Part shown: positions 1-8,525 of the stretch, piece by piece
Layout of the letters: each line of letters begins with the position of its first letter
Position numbering within the stretch: the stretch's first letter is position 1
Source: Mycolicibacter minnesotensis
Lineage (GTDB): Bacteria; Actinomycetota; Actinomycetes; Mycobacteriales; Mycobacteriaceae
DNA: 64,000 bases
Direction of reading: 5' to 3'
NCBI RefSeq assembly: GCF_010731755.1
Contig: NZ_AP022589.1
Span: 868,001-932,000 of the forward strand
Notes under the pieces: generated by a model
Told to the model about the DNA's origin: nothing
The model's database searches: none
The model's input: only the letters and a program-made list of their open reading frames with translations
Program-made: the position numbers and the translations under genes

Positions 1-1388
1 GCCAAGACGATCTCGCCGGCGTCGTTGACGAACAGCTTGCCTGGCGCCGGCCCCCACGCAGTGGCCATCGCGTCGCGCAGCTCATCGGGCAACTCAGCGG
101 TCCACTGGGCGTACTGCTGCGCGGTCACCCGCACCTGCGCGCCGGCCAACTGAGCGGCAGACAACCAGTCCTCGTCCTGACCCCCGGCGTCGATCAGGTT
201 GTGAATCAGTCGATCCCCGGCAGTCGTCTCGTCCGCGATGTCCAACACCCCGAAGCCGTCGCCGACGTCATATCCTTCTTCGGCCAGCCGCCGCAGCAAC
301 CGCACCGCCGAGACCGGAGTGTCCAGCCCGACGGCGTTGCCCACCCGGGAGTGTTTGGTCGGGTACGCCGACAGCACCAACGCCAGCTTCTTGCCCCCAT
401 TGGGGATGCGCCGCAGGGCAGCGTGATTCACCGCCACGCCCGCAACCCGGGCGCAGCGCTCGGTATCGGCGACGTAGTGCGGCAACCCGTCGTCGTCGAT
501 CTCCTTGAACGAGAACGGGACCGTGATGACCCGGCCGTCGAATTCCGGGATCGCGATCTGAGTGGCCGAGTCCAGCGGACTGACGCCGTCGTCGTTGGCC
601 GCCCAGTCCGCGCGCGACGATCCCAGGCACAGACCCTGGAACACCGGTATGTCCAGTGCCGCGATCCGTTCGATATCCCAGGCGCCGTCGTCGTCGCCGG
701 CACTGACACTGGCGGTGGCGTTCATGGCTCCACCGGCCGCCAGCATGCACACGACCACCGCATCCAGGTCGCCGAGCGCCTCGAAGAGCTCGTCGGGGGC
801 ATTGCGCAGTGACGCGGCGAAGATCGGCACACCGACCGCGCGGCCGGTGGCATCGATGGCGTCGGCCAATGCGTGCGCGAAGCCGGCGTTGCCGCTGACC
901 TCATGGGCCCGGTAGTAGACCACCCCGACCCGCAGCGACTCCGGGCCGCCGACCGCCTCCCGCTGGCCGTAGCCCCAATCCGGGATCACCGCCGGCTCCT
1001 CGAAGCCCTCCCCGGTGAGCAGCACCGTGTCACACAGGAACGCGTGTAGTTGAGCAAGGTTGGCCGGCCCGCCTTCGGCGAGATAGGCGTGCGCCTGCGC
1101 GGCCAGCCCGATCGGGACGGTGGAGCACTCCATGAGCTCGGCGCTGGGCGAACGCTCCCCCCCGAGCACCACCAGCGGCAGGCCGGTGGCGCGCAGCAGG
1201 CGCAGCTCGTCGGTGATCTCCGCCGACGAACCCAGGATGCGCAGCACCACCACGTCGACGCCGTCGAGCAGCGGCTCGAGGTCGTGGCGCGACGGATTTC
1301 CGAGCCGATACGCCGCGCCGCTGGCCCGGGCGGACAGCAGATCGGTGTCGGACGTGGACAGCAACGCGATACGCCGTGCCTGAAGCAT
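1..1388 (-). CDS. cobN: Cobaltochelatase subunit CobN, N-terminal part (runs off left edge)
   Basis: This frame is open from the ATG at 1388 to the window edge. The N-terminus reads MLQARRIALLSTSDTDLLSA, the typical opening of actinobacterial CobN. CobN is the large subunit of the aerobic-pathway cobaltochelatase; with CobS/CobT-type partners it inserts cobalt into hydrogenobyrinate diamide in the cytoplasm. About 462 of the roughly 1200 residues are visible. A GAGGAGG ribosome binding site lies 7 nt before the ATG and directly follows a GGGG-loop-CCCC hairpin that belongs to a cobalamin riboswitch, so B12 should repress the gene. It is divergent from the importer operon at 1767. Plus-strand reading frames over it are antisense shadows. 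Confidence 0.9.
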   Translation of the reverse strand, partial: MLQARRIALLSTSDTDLLSARASGAAYRLGNPSRHDLEPLLDGVDVVVLRILGSSAEITDELRLLRATGLPLVVLGGERSPSAELMECSTVPIGLAAQAHAYLAEGGPANLAQLHAFLCDTVLLTGEGFEEPAVIPDWGYGQREAVGGPESLRVGVVYYRAHEVSGNAGFAHALADAIDATGRAVGVPIFAASLRNAPDELFEALGDLDAVVVCMLAAGGAMNATASVSAGDDDGAWDIERIAALDIPVFQGLCLGSSRADWAANDDGVSPLDSATQIAIPEFDGRVITVPFSFKEIDDDGLPHYVADTERCARVAGVAVNHAALRRIPNGGKKLALVLSAYPTKHSRVGNAVGLDTPVSAVRLLRRLAEEGYDVGDGFGVLDIADETTAGDRLIHNLIDAGGQDEDWLSAAQLAGAQVRVTAQQYAQWTAELPDELRDAMATAWGPAPGKLFVNDAGEIVL

Positions 1389-1522
1389 CGAAAGACCTCC
1401 TCGGGGTTCTCGCCCCTCGTCGTCGGATGCCTCGTGACCGTATCTGGCTGAGGGCGGCCTACGCGCGCCCTTCACAGTGGCGGAACCGCCCCGGATTCAC
1501 ACCGGGTTCCTGACGCCACGAG
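1389..1522 (-). ncRNA. Cobalamin riboswitch for cobN (compact form)
   Basis: On the minus strand the aptamer runs 1522-1431, closed by P1 arms CTCGTG/CACGAG (1517-1522 and 1431-1436). It carries the conserved GGTGTGAATCCGG segment, the B12 box GCCACTGT (1474-1481) and the closing CAGCCAGATAC motif. The peripheral part between B12 box and closing motif is only a short GGGCG/CGCCC stem, so this is the compact type. The platform (1430-1389) holds a GGGG-loop-CCCC hairpin that abuts the cobN ribosome binding site, which suggests translational control. The exact P1 ends are inferred by eye. Confidence 0.88.
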
Positions 1523-1571
1523 ACGGCGGCCAGCCTAACCCAGCACGGCATGCGAGAATGTCGCCGGTAAG
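1523..1571. promoter_or_regulatory. Divergent promoter interval between two cobalamin riboswitches
   Basis: Only 49 bases separate the two oppositely oriented aptamers, so both promoters must lie here or inside the aptamers. For the plus strand, GAGAAT at 1554-1559 is a plausible -10. The block GCGAGAAT, two bases, then GCCGGTAAGGCGATGACGAT recurs upstream of the riboswitch of the second PPE gene (minus strand, about 12318-12286), which supports a shared promoter. For the minus strand, TTAGGCT is a weaker -10 candidate. Confidence 0.5.
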
Positions 1572-1766
1572 GCGATGACGATTGAGGAAGCCGGTGCGAA
1601 TCCGGCGCGGTCCCGCCACTGTCATCGGGGAGCGACCCTCATCAGCCACGGTCCGCCACATGTGGGGCTGGAAGGCGAGGCGAGCAGTGATCCGAGAGCC
1701 AGGAGACTCACGTCATCGCGTCCTGCGTACCGGGGCGGTGTACCCCGAGGAAGCTGACACACGCCC
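1572..1766 (+). ncRNA. Cobalamin riboswitch for the BtuFCD-like operon (extended form)
   Basis: P1 is a perfect 9-bp stem, GCGATGACG (1572-1580) with CGTCATCGC (1711-1719). Inside are GCCGGTGCGAATCCGG, the B12 box GCCACTGT (1615-1622), a long peripheral arm including AAGGCGAGGCGAGCAGTGAT, and the closing GAGCCAGGAGACTCA motif. The platform has a GGGG(CGGTGTA)CCCC hairpin at 1732-1746, followed at once by GAGGAAG (1747-1753) and the ATG at 1767. The hairpin and ribosome binding site are nearly identical to those of the two PPE riboswitches. Confidence 0.93.
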
Positions 1767-2957
1767 ATGCCCCGTGCGCTGCGGGTAGTCCCTGCGCTGT
1801 TGACGGCGCTGGCCACCGCGTTGGCCGGCTGCTCCGGTGAACTCGCCTCCCCCGCCTCGGAGGCGCGCGCCGGCTGCATCACCGACTTCGATCCGGCCGC
1901 CGACTACTTCCCGGTCAAATCGACGATGACCGAGGCCACCAACTTCACCATCACCTACCACGGCAGCTATCAGGTCCTCACCGTCGAACGTCCGTACCTC
2001 GGCGGCAAGCCGGTGACCTATGTACTGGTGCGCTGCGGCGCCCCGGCGCCAACCCTGACCGGTGAACTGGCCAATGCCGCGCGGATCACCGTGCCGGTGC
2101 GCAGCCTCTACTCGGGCTCGACGACGCACCTGGCGATGATCACCGAGCTCGGCCAGGCCGGTGTGGTCACCGGGGTCGCGAGCCCGGCCGCTGTGGTCGA
2201 CCCGCAGATCCGCACGCGGATCGCCGACGGCCAGATCGCCGGGTATGCCCCCGGCGGGCAGATCAACGTCGAGAGCGTGATCGGCGCCGGCCCCGATCTG
2301 GTGGTCACCGAGGGCGTCGACGATCCCGGTCACCCCAAACTGCGCGAAGCCGGGATTCCGGTGGTGGCCGACGCCGAATGGCTCGAGCCGACCCCGCTGG
2401 GCAGGGCCGAGTGGATCAAGGTTTTCGCCGCGCTGACCGGCACCGAGCAGCAGGCCGGGCAGATCTACGAGTCGATCCGCAGCAGCTACCAGGCCCTGGC
2501 GTCCCAAGCCGCCTCAGCCCAGCCCGTCGATGTTCTGGTCGGCACCATGTATTCGGGCACCTGGTCGATGCCCACCGGTGACAGCTATTCGGGCCGGCTG
2601 GTCGCCGACGCCGGCGGCCGCTACCCGTGGCTGTCCCATACCGGCTCCGAGAGCAGGCAGTTGAATTTCGAGTCGGTCTACGCCCAGGCCGGCACAGCAC
2701 CCCTGTGGCTGGTGACCGACAACTGGCAGACCGTCGATGACGCGGTGGCACGCGACAGCAGATACGGCGAGCTGAGCGCGGCGCGCACCGGTCAGGTGTG
2801 GTCGGCGACCAAGGCGGTGACCCCCGACGGCGGCAACCTCTACTGGGAGCGCGGCACCGCGCGACCGGATCTGCTGCTCGGCGACCTGGTCGCGATCCTG
2901 CACCCCGAGCTGGCCGGCCGCCACGACTTCGAGTTCTATCGGCTGGTGCCGCGGTGA
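1767..2957 (+). CDS. btuF: Cobalamin-type ABC importer, substrate-binding lipoprotein (BtuF-like)
   Basis: A 396-residue protein with a lipoprotein signal: hydrophobic residues 5-20, then lipobox L19-A20-G21-C22. The remainder looks like the TroA/BtuF helical-backbone periplasmic-binding fold, with GPDLVV and the PLGRAEWIKVFAALTG segment common in B12 and iron-siderophore binding proteins. It should capture the ligand outside the cytoplasmic membrane and deliver it to the permease encoded next; the frames overlap in GTGA. The cobalamin riboswitch directly upstream points to a corrinoid (or cobalt chelate) rather than a ferric siderophore. The symbol is functional by analogy, since low identity to E. 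coli BtuF is likely. Confidence 0.82.
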   Translation: MPRALRVVPALLTALATALAGCSGELASPASEARAGCITDFDPAADYFPVKSTMTEATNFTITYHGSYQVLTVERPYLGGKPVTYVLVRCGAPAPTLTGELANAARITVPVRSLYSGSTTHLAMITELGQAGVVTGVASPAAVVDPQIRTRIADGQIAGYAPGGQINVESVIGAGPDLVVTEGVDDPGHPKLREAGIPVVADAEWLEPTPLGRAEWIKVFAALTGTEQQAGQIYESIRSSYQALASQAASAQPVDVLVGTMYSGTWSMPTGDSYSGRLVADAGGRYPWLSHTGSESRQLNFESVYAQAGTAPLWLVTDNWQTVDDAVARDSRYGELSAARTGQVWSATKAVTPDGGNLYWERGTARPDLLLGDLVAILHPELAGRHDFEFYRLVPR

Positions 2958-3994
2958 AGCCGCGCATCGCCGTAGTGTTGGCCGCCCTGGCCGCCGCGGT
3001 GGCGTTGTTGGCCCTGCTGGGGTTGGTGCTGGGCCCGGTGCGGGTGCCGGTGGCCGACACCGTCCGGGTGCTGGTGGGCGCCGAGGCTGCCGATCCGCGC
3101 TGGCAGGTCATCGTGTGGAACATGCGCCTGCCGCGGGTCCTGACCGCGCTGGCGGCGGGCTCGGCACTCGGGGTCGCGGGCCTTCAACTGCAGACCCTCT
3201 TCCGCAACACCCTCGCCGACCCCTACATCCTGGGCGTCAGTTCCGGCGCCAGCCTGGGCGTCGCCCTGGTGGTACTGCTCGGTGGCGCGGCCGGCGGTGG
3301 TTTCACCACCGCGGTCGCCGGTGCCAGCCGCGCCGCGGAGGTGATCGCCGCGGCGCTGGGGGCAGCGGCCATGCTCACGCTGGTATTGGCGCTCTCGCGG
3401 TGGACCCGCTCGGCGGCCACCCTGCTGCTGATCGGTGTGATGATCGGCGCGGCCAGCACTGCACTGGTGAGCCTGGCGATGGTGTACTCCGATCCGCAGC
3501 GGGTGCAGCAGTATCTGTTGTGGGGTCTGGGCAGCTTCGCCGGAACAGGATGGGCCGATCTTCGGTTGCTGCTGCCGCTGGTGGCCATCGGCCTAGTGGC
3601 CGCGACCCTGACCATCCGTCCGCTCAATGCCCTGCTGCTCGGTGAGAGCTACGCGGCGACGATGGGCATCCATGTGCACCGGGCCCGGATAGTCACGGTG
3701 GTGTCGGCGTCGCTGCTGGCGGGCGTGACGACCGCGTTCTGTGGGCCGATCGCGTTCCTCGGCCTGGTGGTTCCGCACGTGGCGCGCATCGTGGTCGGCA
3801 CCTCCGATCACCGCGTGGTGGTGCCGACGGTGATGTTGCTGGGTGCGGTCGCCGCGCTGGGCTGCGGGATCGTCAGTCAGGTGCCCGGCAGTGACTTGGT
3901 CATTCCGATCAATGCGGTGACCGCGCTGGTCGGGGCCCCCGTGGTGATCACCGTGCTGTTGCGCGCCCGTCGCGGCCCGGGGTTGCCGTCATGA
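2954..3994 (+). CDS. btuC: Cobalamin-type ABC importer permease (BtuC/FecCD family)
   Basis: A 346-residue polytopic membrane protein of the FecCD/BtuC family. It shows the family blocks LPRVLTALAAGSALGVAGLQ, NTLADPYILGVSSGASLG and, near the C-terminus, GPIAFLGLVVPHVARIVVG. About ten transmembrane helices are expected; length is normal for BtuC. The GTG start overlaps the btuF stop (GTGA), and the stop overlaps the next start (ATGA at 3991-3994), so the three importer genes are translationally coupled. Its transport specificity is inferred from the upstream riboswitch, not visible in the permease itself. Confidence 0.87.
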   Translation: MKPRIAVVLAALAAAVALLALLGLVLGPVRVPVADTVRVLVGAEAADPRWQVIVWNMRLPRVLTALAAGSALGVAGLQLQTLFRNTLADPYILGVSSGASLGVALVVLLGGAAGGGFTTAVAGASRAAEVIAAALGAAAMLTLVLALSRWTRSAATLLLIGVMIGAASTALVSLAMVYSDPQRVQQYLLWGLGSFAGTGWADLRLLLPLVAIGLVAATLTIRPLNALLLGESYAATMGIHVHRARIVTVVSASLLAGVTTAFCGPIAFLGLVVPHVARIVVGTSDHRVVVPTVMLLGAVAALGCGIVSQVPGSDLVIPINAVTALVGAPVVITVLLRARRGPGLPS

Positions 3995-5826
3995 ACCCGT
4001 CGGTTCAGCGAGACTCGACGCAGGAGAGGCGAACCTGGGACCGCCGCACAGACCCGGCGGTTCAGCAAGGCCGCATCAACCCCGCGGTGGAGCTTGCCGG
4101 GCTGGCGATCGGCTACCGCAACCGCCGTCGGCCGGTGACGGTGGCGGCCGGACTGGCCGCCCAGGCCCGCCGGGGCGAGCTGACCGTGCTGATCGGACCC
4201 AACGGTGCCGGCAAATCCACCCTGATTCGCACCCTGGCCGGGCTGCAGCCCGCACTGGGCGGACGTGTTCTGCTCGACGGCGCCGACCTGACCGCCCTGC
4301 CGCGCGACGAGCTGGCTCGCCGGGTCGCGGTGGTGCTGACCGAGCGCATCGATCCGGGTTTCCTGTCGGCGCGGGAGTTGGTCGGGCTGGGCCGCATCCC
4401 CCACCTGGGACTGGGCGGACGGTTGCGCCCGGCCGACGAGCGGATCATCGATTGGGCGCTGGCGGCGACCGGAGCACAACACCTCGCGTCGCGGCCGGCC
4501 GCCGAACTGTCCGATGGCGAATGCCAGCGCGTCCTGACCGCCCGGGCACTGGCCCAGCAGCCCGGCCTGTTGATCCTCGACGAACCGACCGCATTCCTGG
4601 ACGTCTCGTCGCGGGCGGCGCTGTTCGGGCTGCTGCGCACGCTGGCCCGCGAGCAGCAGCTGGCGGTCGTGCTGAGCACCCACGACCTGGAGTTGGCGCT
4701 GCGGGTGGCCGATCGGGTGTGGTTGATGGATCCGGTGGGTGCCCTGGTGGACGCCGTCGGCGAGGAACTGATGTTGTCCGGCCGGATCGGCGAGATGTTC
4801 GGCAACGACACCTTGCGTTTCGACGTGGCCAGCGGCATGTTCGAGCTCAGTACCCGAGCCGACCACGATGGCACCGCGCGCACCGCTCGTGTCGATGCCG
4901 ACGAACCGTTGCGTTCGGCACTGGCCCGGGTGCTGTCCCGGGAGGGCTGGGAGATCGGCGAGTCCGCCGAGATCGTGGTCTCTGCCGCCGATCCCGATGT
5001 CATCACGGTGCACAGTGCGGACGCCGAGCTGGTCAGCTCACTGCGCGATCTGCCCCAGCGGTTGCGCGCACTGGCGACATCCCCTCAGCGCTGCGCTCCG
5101 CCGGAGCATACGATCACGGCATTGGCCGAATTGTCCTCGGTCAGTTCTTATTTCGCGGTCTCGACGGGCCTGTCCGACGAAGCCGACTGGCGACCGGTGG
5201 CGCAGCTCTACTCCGACCCGGAGTTACTGGCGGGCACGCTCTCCCACGTGCAGGAGCGGATCGGCGCGCCCGATCTGCGTGTGGCGGCGTCCACTTTCTT
5301 CTTGGGCTACGCCGCACGCCTGTGGTCGATCGGCTTGGGCGGGCTGGCCGAGCACGGGCTGCTGATCGATCTGGACCCCGAGCGGCTTTGCTACGCAGAT
5401 TCGGCAGGCACCATCCGGCTGCACCTGACCAATCCCCTTGCTTGGCAGGACTCTACGGGTTCTGACGTCCTTGAAGCGACGCTGGCAGACATGCTCGTGA
5501 CACGGCATCTGAAGCCGTTGGTCGCCGCGGTGCGAGCGATCACTCCGATCTCCGAGCGGCTCCTGCTGGGCAACGCCGCCTCCGCCGCCCTGGGCGCCGC
5601 CCGGGCCTTGAGTTGGCATCACGGAGCAGACCTTGCGACCGAACCGAGTTGGGCTCTGGCCCGCCGCATGTGCGAGCACGAATACCTCAACAGCGCGGTG
5701 TGTTTCAGCGATTCCGGCACCGACTACCGACGCAACAGTTGCTGCCTGTTCTATCGCACTCCCGGTAGCGGACTGTGCGGCGACTGCGCACTGACCCACA
5801 AACCGCAGACCCGTATAACCCTGTGA
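3991..5826 (+). CDS. BtuD-like ABC ATPase fused to a C-terminal FhuF-type [2Fe-2S] reductase-like domain
   Basis: A 611-residue fusion. Residues about 31-280 are an ABC ATPase: Walker A GPNGAGKST (69-77), signature LSDGECQRV, Walker B LLILDEPTAF and H-loop STHDLE. A linker domain follows. The last 250 or so residues resemble FhuF ferric-siderophore reductases and end with C584-C585-X10-C596-X2-C599, the unusual FhuF [2Fe-2S] ligand pattern. Partners are BtuF and BtuC; the ATPase and reductase-like domains would both face the cytoplasm. Residues 4-26 are encoded by a copy of a dispersed 56-bp repeat. ATG 3991 is supported by the ATGA overlap with btuC; GTG at 4087 would remove the repeat-encoded part. 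A siderophore role is the main alternative, but the B12 riboswitch argues for corrinoid uptake. Confidence 0.82.
   Translation: MNPSVQRDSTQERRTWDRRTDPAVQQGRINPAVELAGLAIGYRNRRRPVTVAAGLAAQARRGELTVLIGPNGAGKSTLIRTLAGLQPALGGRVLLDGADLTALPRDELARRVAVVLTERIDPGFLSARELVGLGRIPHLGLGGRLRPADERIIDWALAATGAQHLASRPAAELSDGECQRVLTARALAQQPGLLILDEPTAFLDVSSRAALFGLLRTLAREQQLAVVLSTHDLELALRVADRVWLMDPVGALVDAVGEELMLSGRIGEMFGNDTLRFDVASGMFELSTRADHDGTARTARVDADEPLRSALARVLSREGWEIGESAEIVVSAADPDVITVHSADAELVSSLRDLPQRLRALATSPQRCAPPEHTITALAELSSVSSYFAVSTGLSDEADWRPVAQLYSDPELLAGTLSHVQERIGAPDLRVAASTFFLGYAARLWSIGLGGLAEHGLLIDLDPERLCYADSAGTIRLHLTNPLAWQDSTGSDVLEATLADMLVTRHLKPLVAAVRAITPISERLLLGNAASAALGAARALSWHHGADLATEPSWALARRMCEHEYLNSAVCFSDSGTDYRRNSCCLFYRTPGSGLCGDCALTHKPQTRITL
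4001..4070 (+). repeat. Dispersed 56-bp repeat, copy A (inside the btuD fusion 5' end)
   Basis: The sequence from CGGTTCAGCGAG through CGACGCAGGAGAG to ACCGCCGCA, then a partial second unit (GGCGGTTCAGCAAGG), matches copy B at 6411 and, in reverse complement, the four tandem units at 35851-36074. It is read through in frame and supplies residues about 4-26 of the ATPase fusion. Confidence 0.75.
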
Positions 5827-5840
5827 AAGAAGGGATTTTC

Positions 5841-6419
5841 ATGACCGAGAACACCGGCACCGTCGTCGCCGATCCCCCGATCGTTGACACCGAAGACCGC
5901 GGCCGCGAACAGCTCTGGCCGTTGCCCACCGACCAGCAGAGTCTGCTGGATCTGCTGCATCTGTGCTTCGACGAATACTGGGACCAGATCTGGTTCGGCA
6001 TCATCATGGAAGGCGCCGCGTGGGAGGTGGCGGCCCCCAACCCACCGCGCAAGATCTCCATGCTCGACGGATACGCCACCATCGATTTCGGCCGCTGGCA
6101 CTTTCACCTGTGCATCGGCAAGCATCGAGCCAGCGGCTCGGAGCTGGGCCGCATCCGCCGCTGCAGCCGGGCCGAGCTGTACCGCCGTATCGGTAAGGAC
6201 GGCAACCCGCAGTCGTGGGGCGTGCGACTCTACAACGGGCGCGACGAACAGATGATGACGGTAATGCTGCCCAATCCGTTTCTCACCAACGACCAGCAGA
6301 TGCGCGACGAGCCCGAGTGGGGCCAGCTGGAGCTGTGGGACAAGCTGCGCGACAAGTACCTGGGCCTGGGGCCCGACCCGCTGGACCGCGGCGGCAATCG
6401 GATCCGCTGCGGCGGTTAG
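5841..6419 (+). CDS. Conserved protein of unknown function in the B12 importer operon
   Basis: A 192-residue soluble protein with no signal or membrane segment. ATG 5841 is chosen because AAAGAAGGG precedes it and it lies 14 nt after the ATPase-fusion stop; a longer frame would overlap that gene. Visible features are an acidic N-terminal half with LHLCFDEYWDQIWFGIIMEG, and a central FGRWHFHLCIGKH block whose His and Cys residues could bind metal. I do not recognise it with certainty; it resembles the uncharacterised DUF7676-type family. Position in a riboswitch-controlled importer operon suggests a role in handling the imported corrinoid or cobalt, which is inference. The stop codon lies within repeat copy B. 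Confidence 0.7.
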   Translation: MTENTGTVVADPPIVDTEDRGREQLWPLPTDQQSLLDLLHLCFDEYWDQIWFGIIMEGAAWEVAAPNPPRKISMLDGYATIDFGRWHFHLCIGKHRASGSELGRIRRCSRAELYRRIGKDGNPQSWGVRLYNGRDEQMMTVMLPNPFLTNDQQMRDEPEWGQLELWDKLRDKYLGLGPDPLDRGGNRIRCGG

Positions 6420-6478
6420 CGAGGTTCGACGAAGGAGAGCCGAAGCTGAACCGCCGCAACAGACCCCGCGGCTGACGG
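6411..6478 (+). repeat. Dispersed 56-bp repeat, copy B
   Basis: GGCGGTTAGCGAGGTTCGAC, GAAGGAGAGCCGAAGCTG and ACCGCCGCA match copy A and the tandem array at 35851. The TAG of the preceding gene falls within the first bases of the repeat. It fills most of the 100-bp gap between that gene and the convergent PPE gene. Confidence 0.72.
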
Positions 6479-6519
6479 CGCGGCTGAGGTGCTCCACCGC
6501 GCCTGGCCGGCCAGCCCGG

Positions 6520-8244
6520 CTAGTCCGGTTCGGTCGGCCAGGTGTTCGGCATCATCGGGCTGACTGCGCCACTGCCGAACCCGTCTTCGGCCAGCGCAGT
6601 CAGACCGCCCGGCCGCGCACTGGGCACCCGACGGGTGCCACCGGCGACGCCGTGCGCCCCGACACCGCGGCTGGAGGCGACCACGCCGACCGGCTCGGGT
6701 TCGAGGTCCATGTACTCGTGGCCGCGGCCCAACATGCCGACCTTCGCCCGACGCCGCCGCCGATGCGGGGTCGCCTGCTGCGCCGGCTCCTCCGCGGGCG
6801 CCGCGGAACTGTCGGGTTTCGGGGCCGCCTTCTTCCGGGAGCTGGTACCCGATCCGCGTCGAGCACCCATGTCCAGACCGCCCACCATGTACATGTAGGC
6901 CGGCATGGTGACCGACGGCGGCCCGGCCGGGGTCGGTGGCGGGGCAGCGGGAGGCGGCGGTGCTGCCGCGGCCGGCGCGGGTGCAGGCGCGGGTGCGGGC
7001 GCCGGAGCCGGCGCCGGCGCGGGGGCTGGCGCAGGCGGCTGGGGCATGGCCAATGCGGGCGGTGGCGCAGCCGGTGGCGGCGGCACCGCTGCCACCGCCG
7101 CATGATGCGCCATCGCCCCGATACCCAGGCCGCCGATCACTCCTGCACCCAACACTGTCGTGCCGGCCATCGAGGCGGCCAACGCCGGCAGCAGCGCCGT
7201 CTGGGTGATCAGATAGTTCAGCGCCTGAATGGTGTTGCCGATGGTGGACGTGACGATCTCGACCATTGCCAAGGGAACGACCAGGCCCAGCGCCTGAGGA
7301 TTGAACAGGGCCGTGTACATGATCGCGATCAGGTCATCGATGATCACGATGCTGGTGAACGCGAAGTAGGAACCGGGATCCAGCGGCACCGAGAAGACAT
7401 AGGCCAAGCTGGCAGGGTTGAAGAAGCTGAACGGGTTGCCGGTCCAGCCCAGCCACGAACCCGGGACCGGCCACGGCGGCAGCAGCGGCGAGCCGGCCTG
7501 CAGGCTCGCGAAGAACTCGGCGAACGGATCTCCGATGCCGGTGTAGCCGATCTTGGCGAAGAACTCCTGCAGTTCGATATACATCGGGTACTGGCTGATG
7601 TCGGGATAGGGCGGGTGCGGGACCAGGCTTTCGAGCCATTTGGCGAAGTCGAGGAACCACTGCGGGGCCGCCGGCGCGGTGTCCGCCGCACTGCCGGGCG
7701 TCTTGAGTACCGCCGGCGCCGGCTCGGTCTGAACGGACGCGGCGGTGGCCACCGCCGCGCCTGCCACCGCCTGGTAGCCGGTCATCACCGCGGCAGCCTG
7801 CGCCCACATCCGCCCGTAGTCGGCTTCGTTCAGCGCGATCGGGATCGTGTTGACACCGAAGAAGTTGGTGCCCACGAGCACCGCGTGGGTGACATGGTTG
7901 GCCACCAGCTCGGCCATGGTGGGCATGGCCGCCAGCGCGGCGGTGTAGCCCGCGGCCGCGGTCTGCTGCTGTGCCGCGGTGGCTGCGCTGGTGGCGGCCG
8001 CACGCAGCAGCCAGGCCAGATACGGGGCGTTGGCGGCTACGAACGCCTCAGCGGACGGACCCTGCCATGACCCGGCCTGCACCGCACCCAGCACCGCCGT
8101 CAATTCGTCGGCGATAGCGGCGTATTCGGTGCTCAGCGCGCTCCAGGCGGCGGCCGACGACAGTAAGGGACCGGCACCCGGGCCGGCCGACAGTGACGTT
8201 GAATGTACTTCTGGCGGGGAGGCCATCCAGATCGGCGCGGTCAT
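6520..8244 (-). CDS. PPE family protein A, cobalamin-riboswitch controlled (PPE2-like)
   Basis: 574 residues. The N-terminal PPE domain (about 1-175) has P10-P11-E12 and the W60-Q-G62 turn, consistent with type VII secretion as a PE/PPE-type substrate. A middle hydrophobic region (about 290-370) is followed by a long alternating Pro-Ala tract. The C-terminus carries R495-R499, [13 protein letters not shown] and a PMMPNTW end, shared with PPE protein B and resembling M. tuberculosis PPE2, whose gene also has a B12 riboswitch. No PE partner is adjacent. ATG 8244 overlaps the stop of a 13-codon leader frame in ATGA. The role is unknown; the regulation suggests corrinoid passage across the outer membrane. 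Confidence 0.88.
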   Translation of the reverse strand: MTAPIWMASPPEVHSTSLSAGPGAGPLLSSAAAWSALSTEYAAIADELTAVLGAVQAGSWQGPSAEAFVAANAPYLAWLLRAAATSAATAAQQQTAAAGYTAALAAMPTMAELVANHVTHAVLVGTNFFGVNTIPIALNEADYGRMWAQAAAVMTGYQAVAGAAVATAASVQTEPAPAVLKTPGSAADTAPAAPQWFLDFAKWLESLVPHPPYPDISQYPMYIELQEFFAKIGYTGIGDPFAEFFASLQAGSPLLPPWPVPGSWLGWTGNPFSFFNPASLAYVFSVPLDPGSYFAFTSIVIIDDLIAIMYTALFNPQALGLVVPLAMVEIVTSTIGNTIQALNYLITQTALLPALAASMAGTTVLGAGVIGGLGIGAMAHHAAVAAVPPPPAAPPPALAMPQPPAPAPAPAPAPAPAPAPAPAPAAAAPPPPAAPPPTPAGPPSVTMPAYMYMVGGLDMGARRGSGTSSRKKAAPKPDSSAAPAEEPAQQATPHRRRRRAKVGMLGRGHEYMDLEPEPVGVVASSRGVGAHGVAGGTRRVPSARPGGLTALAEDGFGSGAVSPMMPNTWPTEPD

Positions 8245-8282
8245 CGCCGACCACCGGATGCCACCCGAACAGGGCGCAACAT
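8241..8282 (-). CDS. 13-codon leader reading frame coupled to PPE gene A
   Basis: On the minus strand an ATG at 8282 opens [13 protein letters not shown] and stops with a TGA (8243-8241) that overlaps the PPE start as ATGA. It lies 13 nt after the GAGAGAG of the riboswitch platform, the same spacing as the btuF start. Its first residues (MLRPVRV) resemble the btuF N-terminus (MPRALRV). Upstream frames linked to B12 riboswitches have been reported for M. tuberculosis PPE2. The riboswitch may act on this frame, with the PPE translated by reinitiation. Confidence 0.68.
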   Translation of the reverse strand: MLRPVRVASGGRR

Positions 8283-8470
8283 GGGGGTTTGCCAGCTCTC
8301 TCGGGGTACACCGCCCCGGGTCGCAGGATGCGACGATGTGAGTGTCCTGACTCTCGGATCACTGCTCGCCTCGCCTTCCAGCCCTTTTCAGAGCCGTGGC
8401 ATTTGAGGGTCGCTCCCCGATCACAGTGGCGGGACCGTGCCGGATTCACACCGGCTTCCTGCACCATCGT
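8283..8470 (-). ncRNA. Cobalamin riboswitch for PPE gene A (extended form)
   Basis: Minus-strand aptamer 8470-8333 closed by ACGATG/CATCGT. It contains GAAGCCGGTGTGAATCCGG, the B12 box GCCACTGT, the long arm GGCGAGGCGAGCAGTGATCC shared with the btuF riboswitch, and the closing GAGTCAGGACACTCA. The platform (8332-8283) has GGGG(CGGTGTA)CCCC then GAGAGAG. Upstream, GCATGCGATACTGCAG resembles the btuF promoter block, with GATACT as a possible -10. Confidence 0.92.
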
Positions 8471-8525
8471 TGCCGTACCGCTGCAGTATCGCATGCCGAG
8501 GCGTTCGATGACCCCCGAGCGCGAG

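Noticed and set aside
1767-5826. Ferric-siderophore importer as the sole reading of the BtuFCD-FhuF operon
   Set aside because: The family and FhuF domain would allow it, but the upstream aptamer is a cobalamin riboswitch and no IdeR box is seen, so a corrinoid substrate is preferred, though not proven.
5775-5840. Longer start for the 192-residue unknown protein
   Set aside because: It would lie within the Cys-motif region of the ATPase fusion; ATG 5841 has a clear ribosome binding site after that gene's stop.
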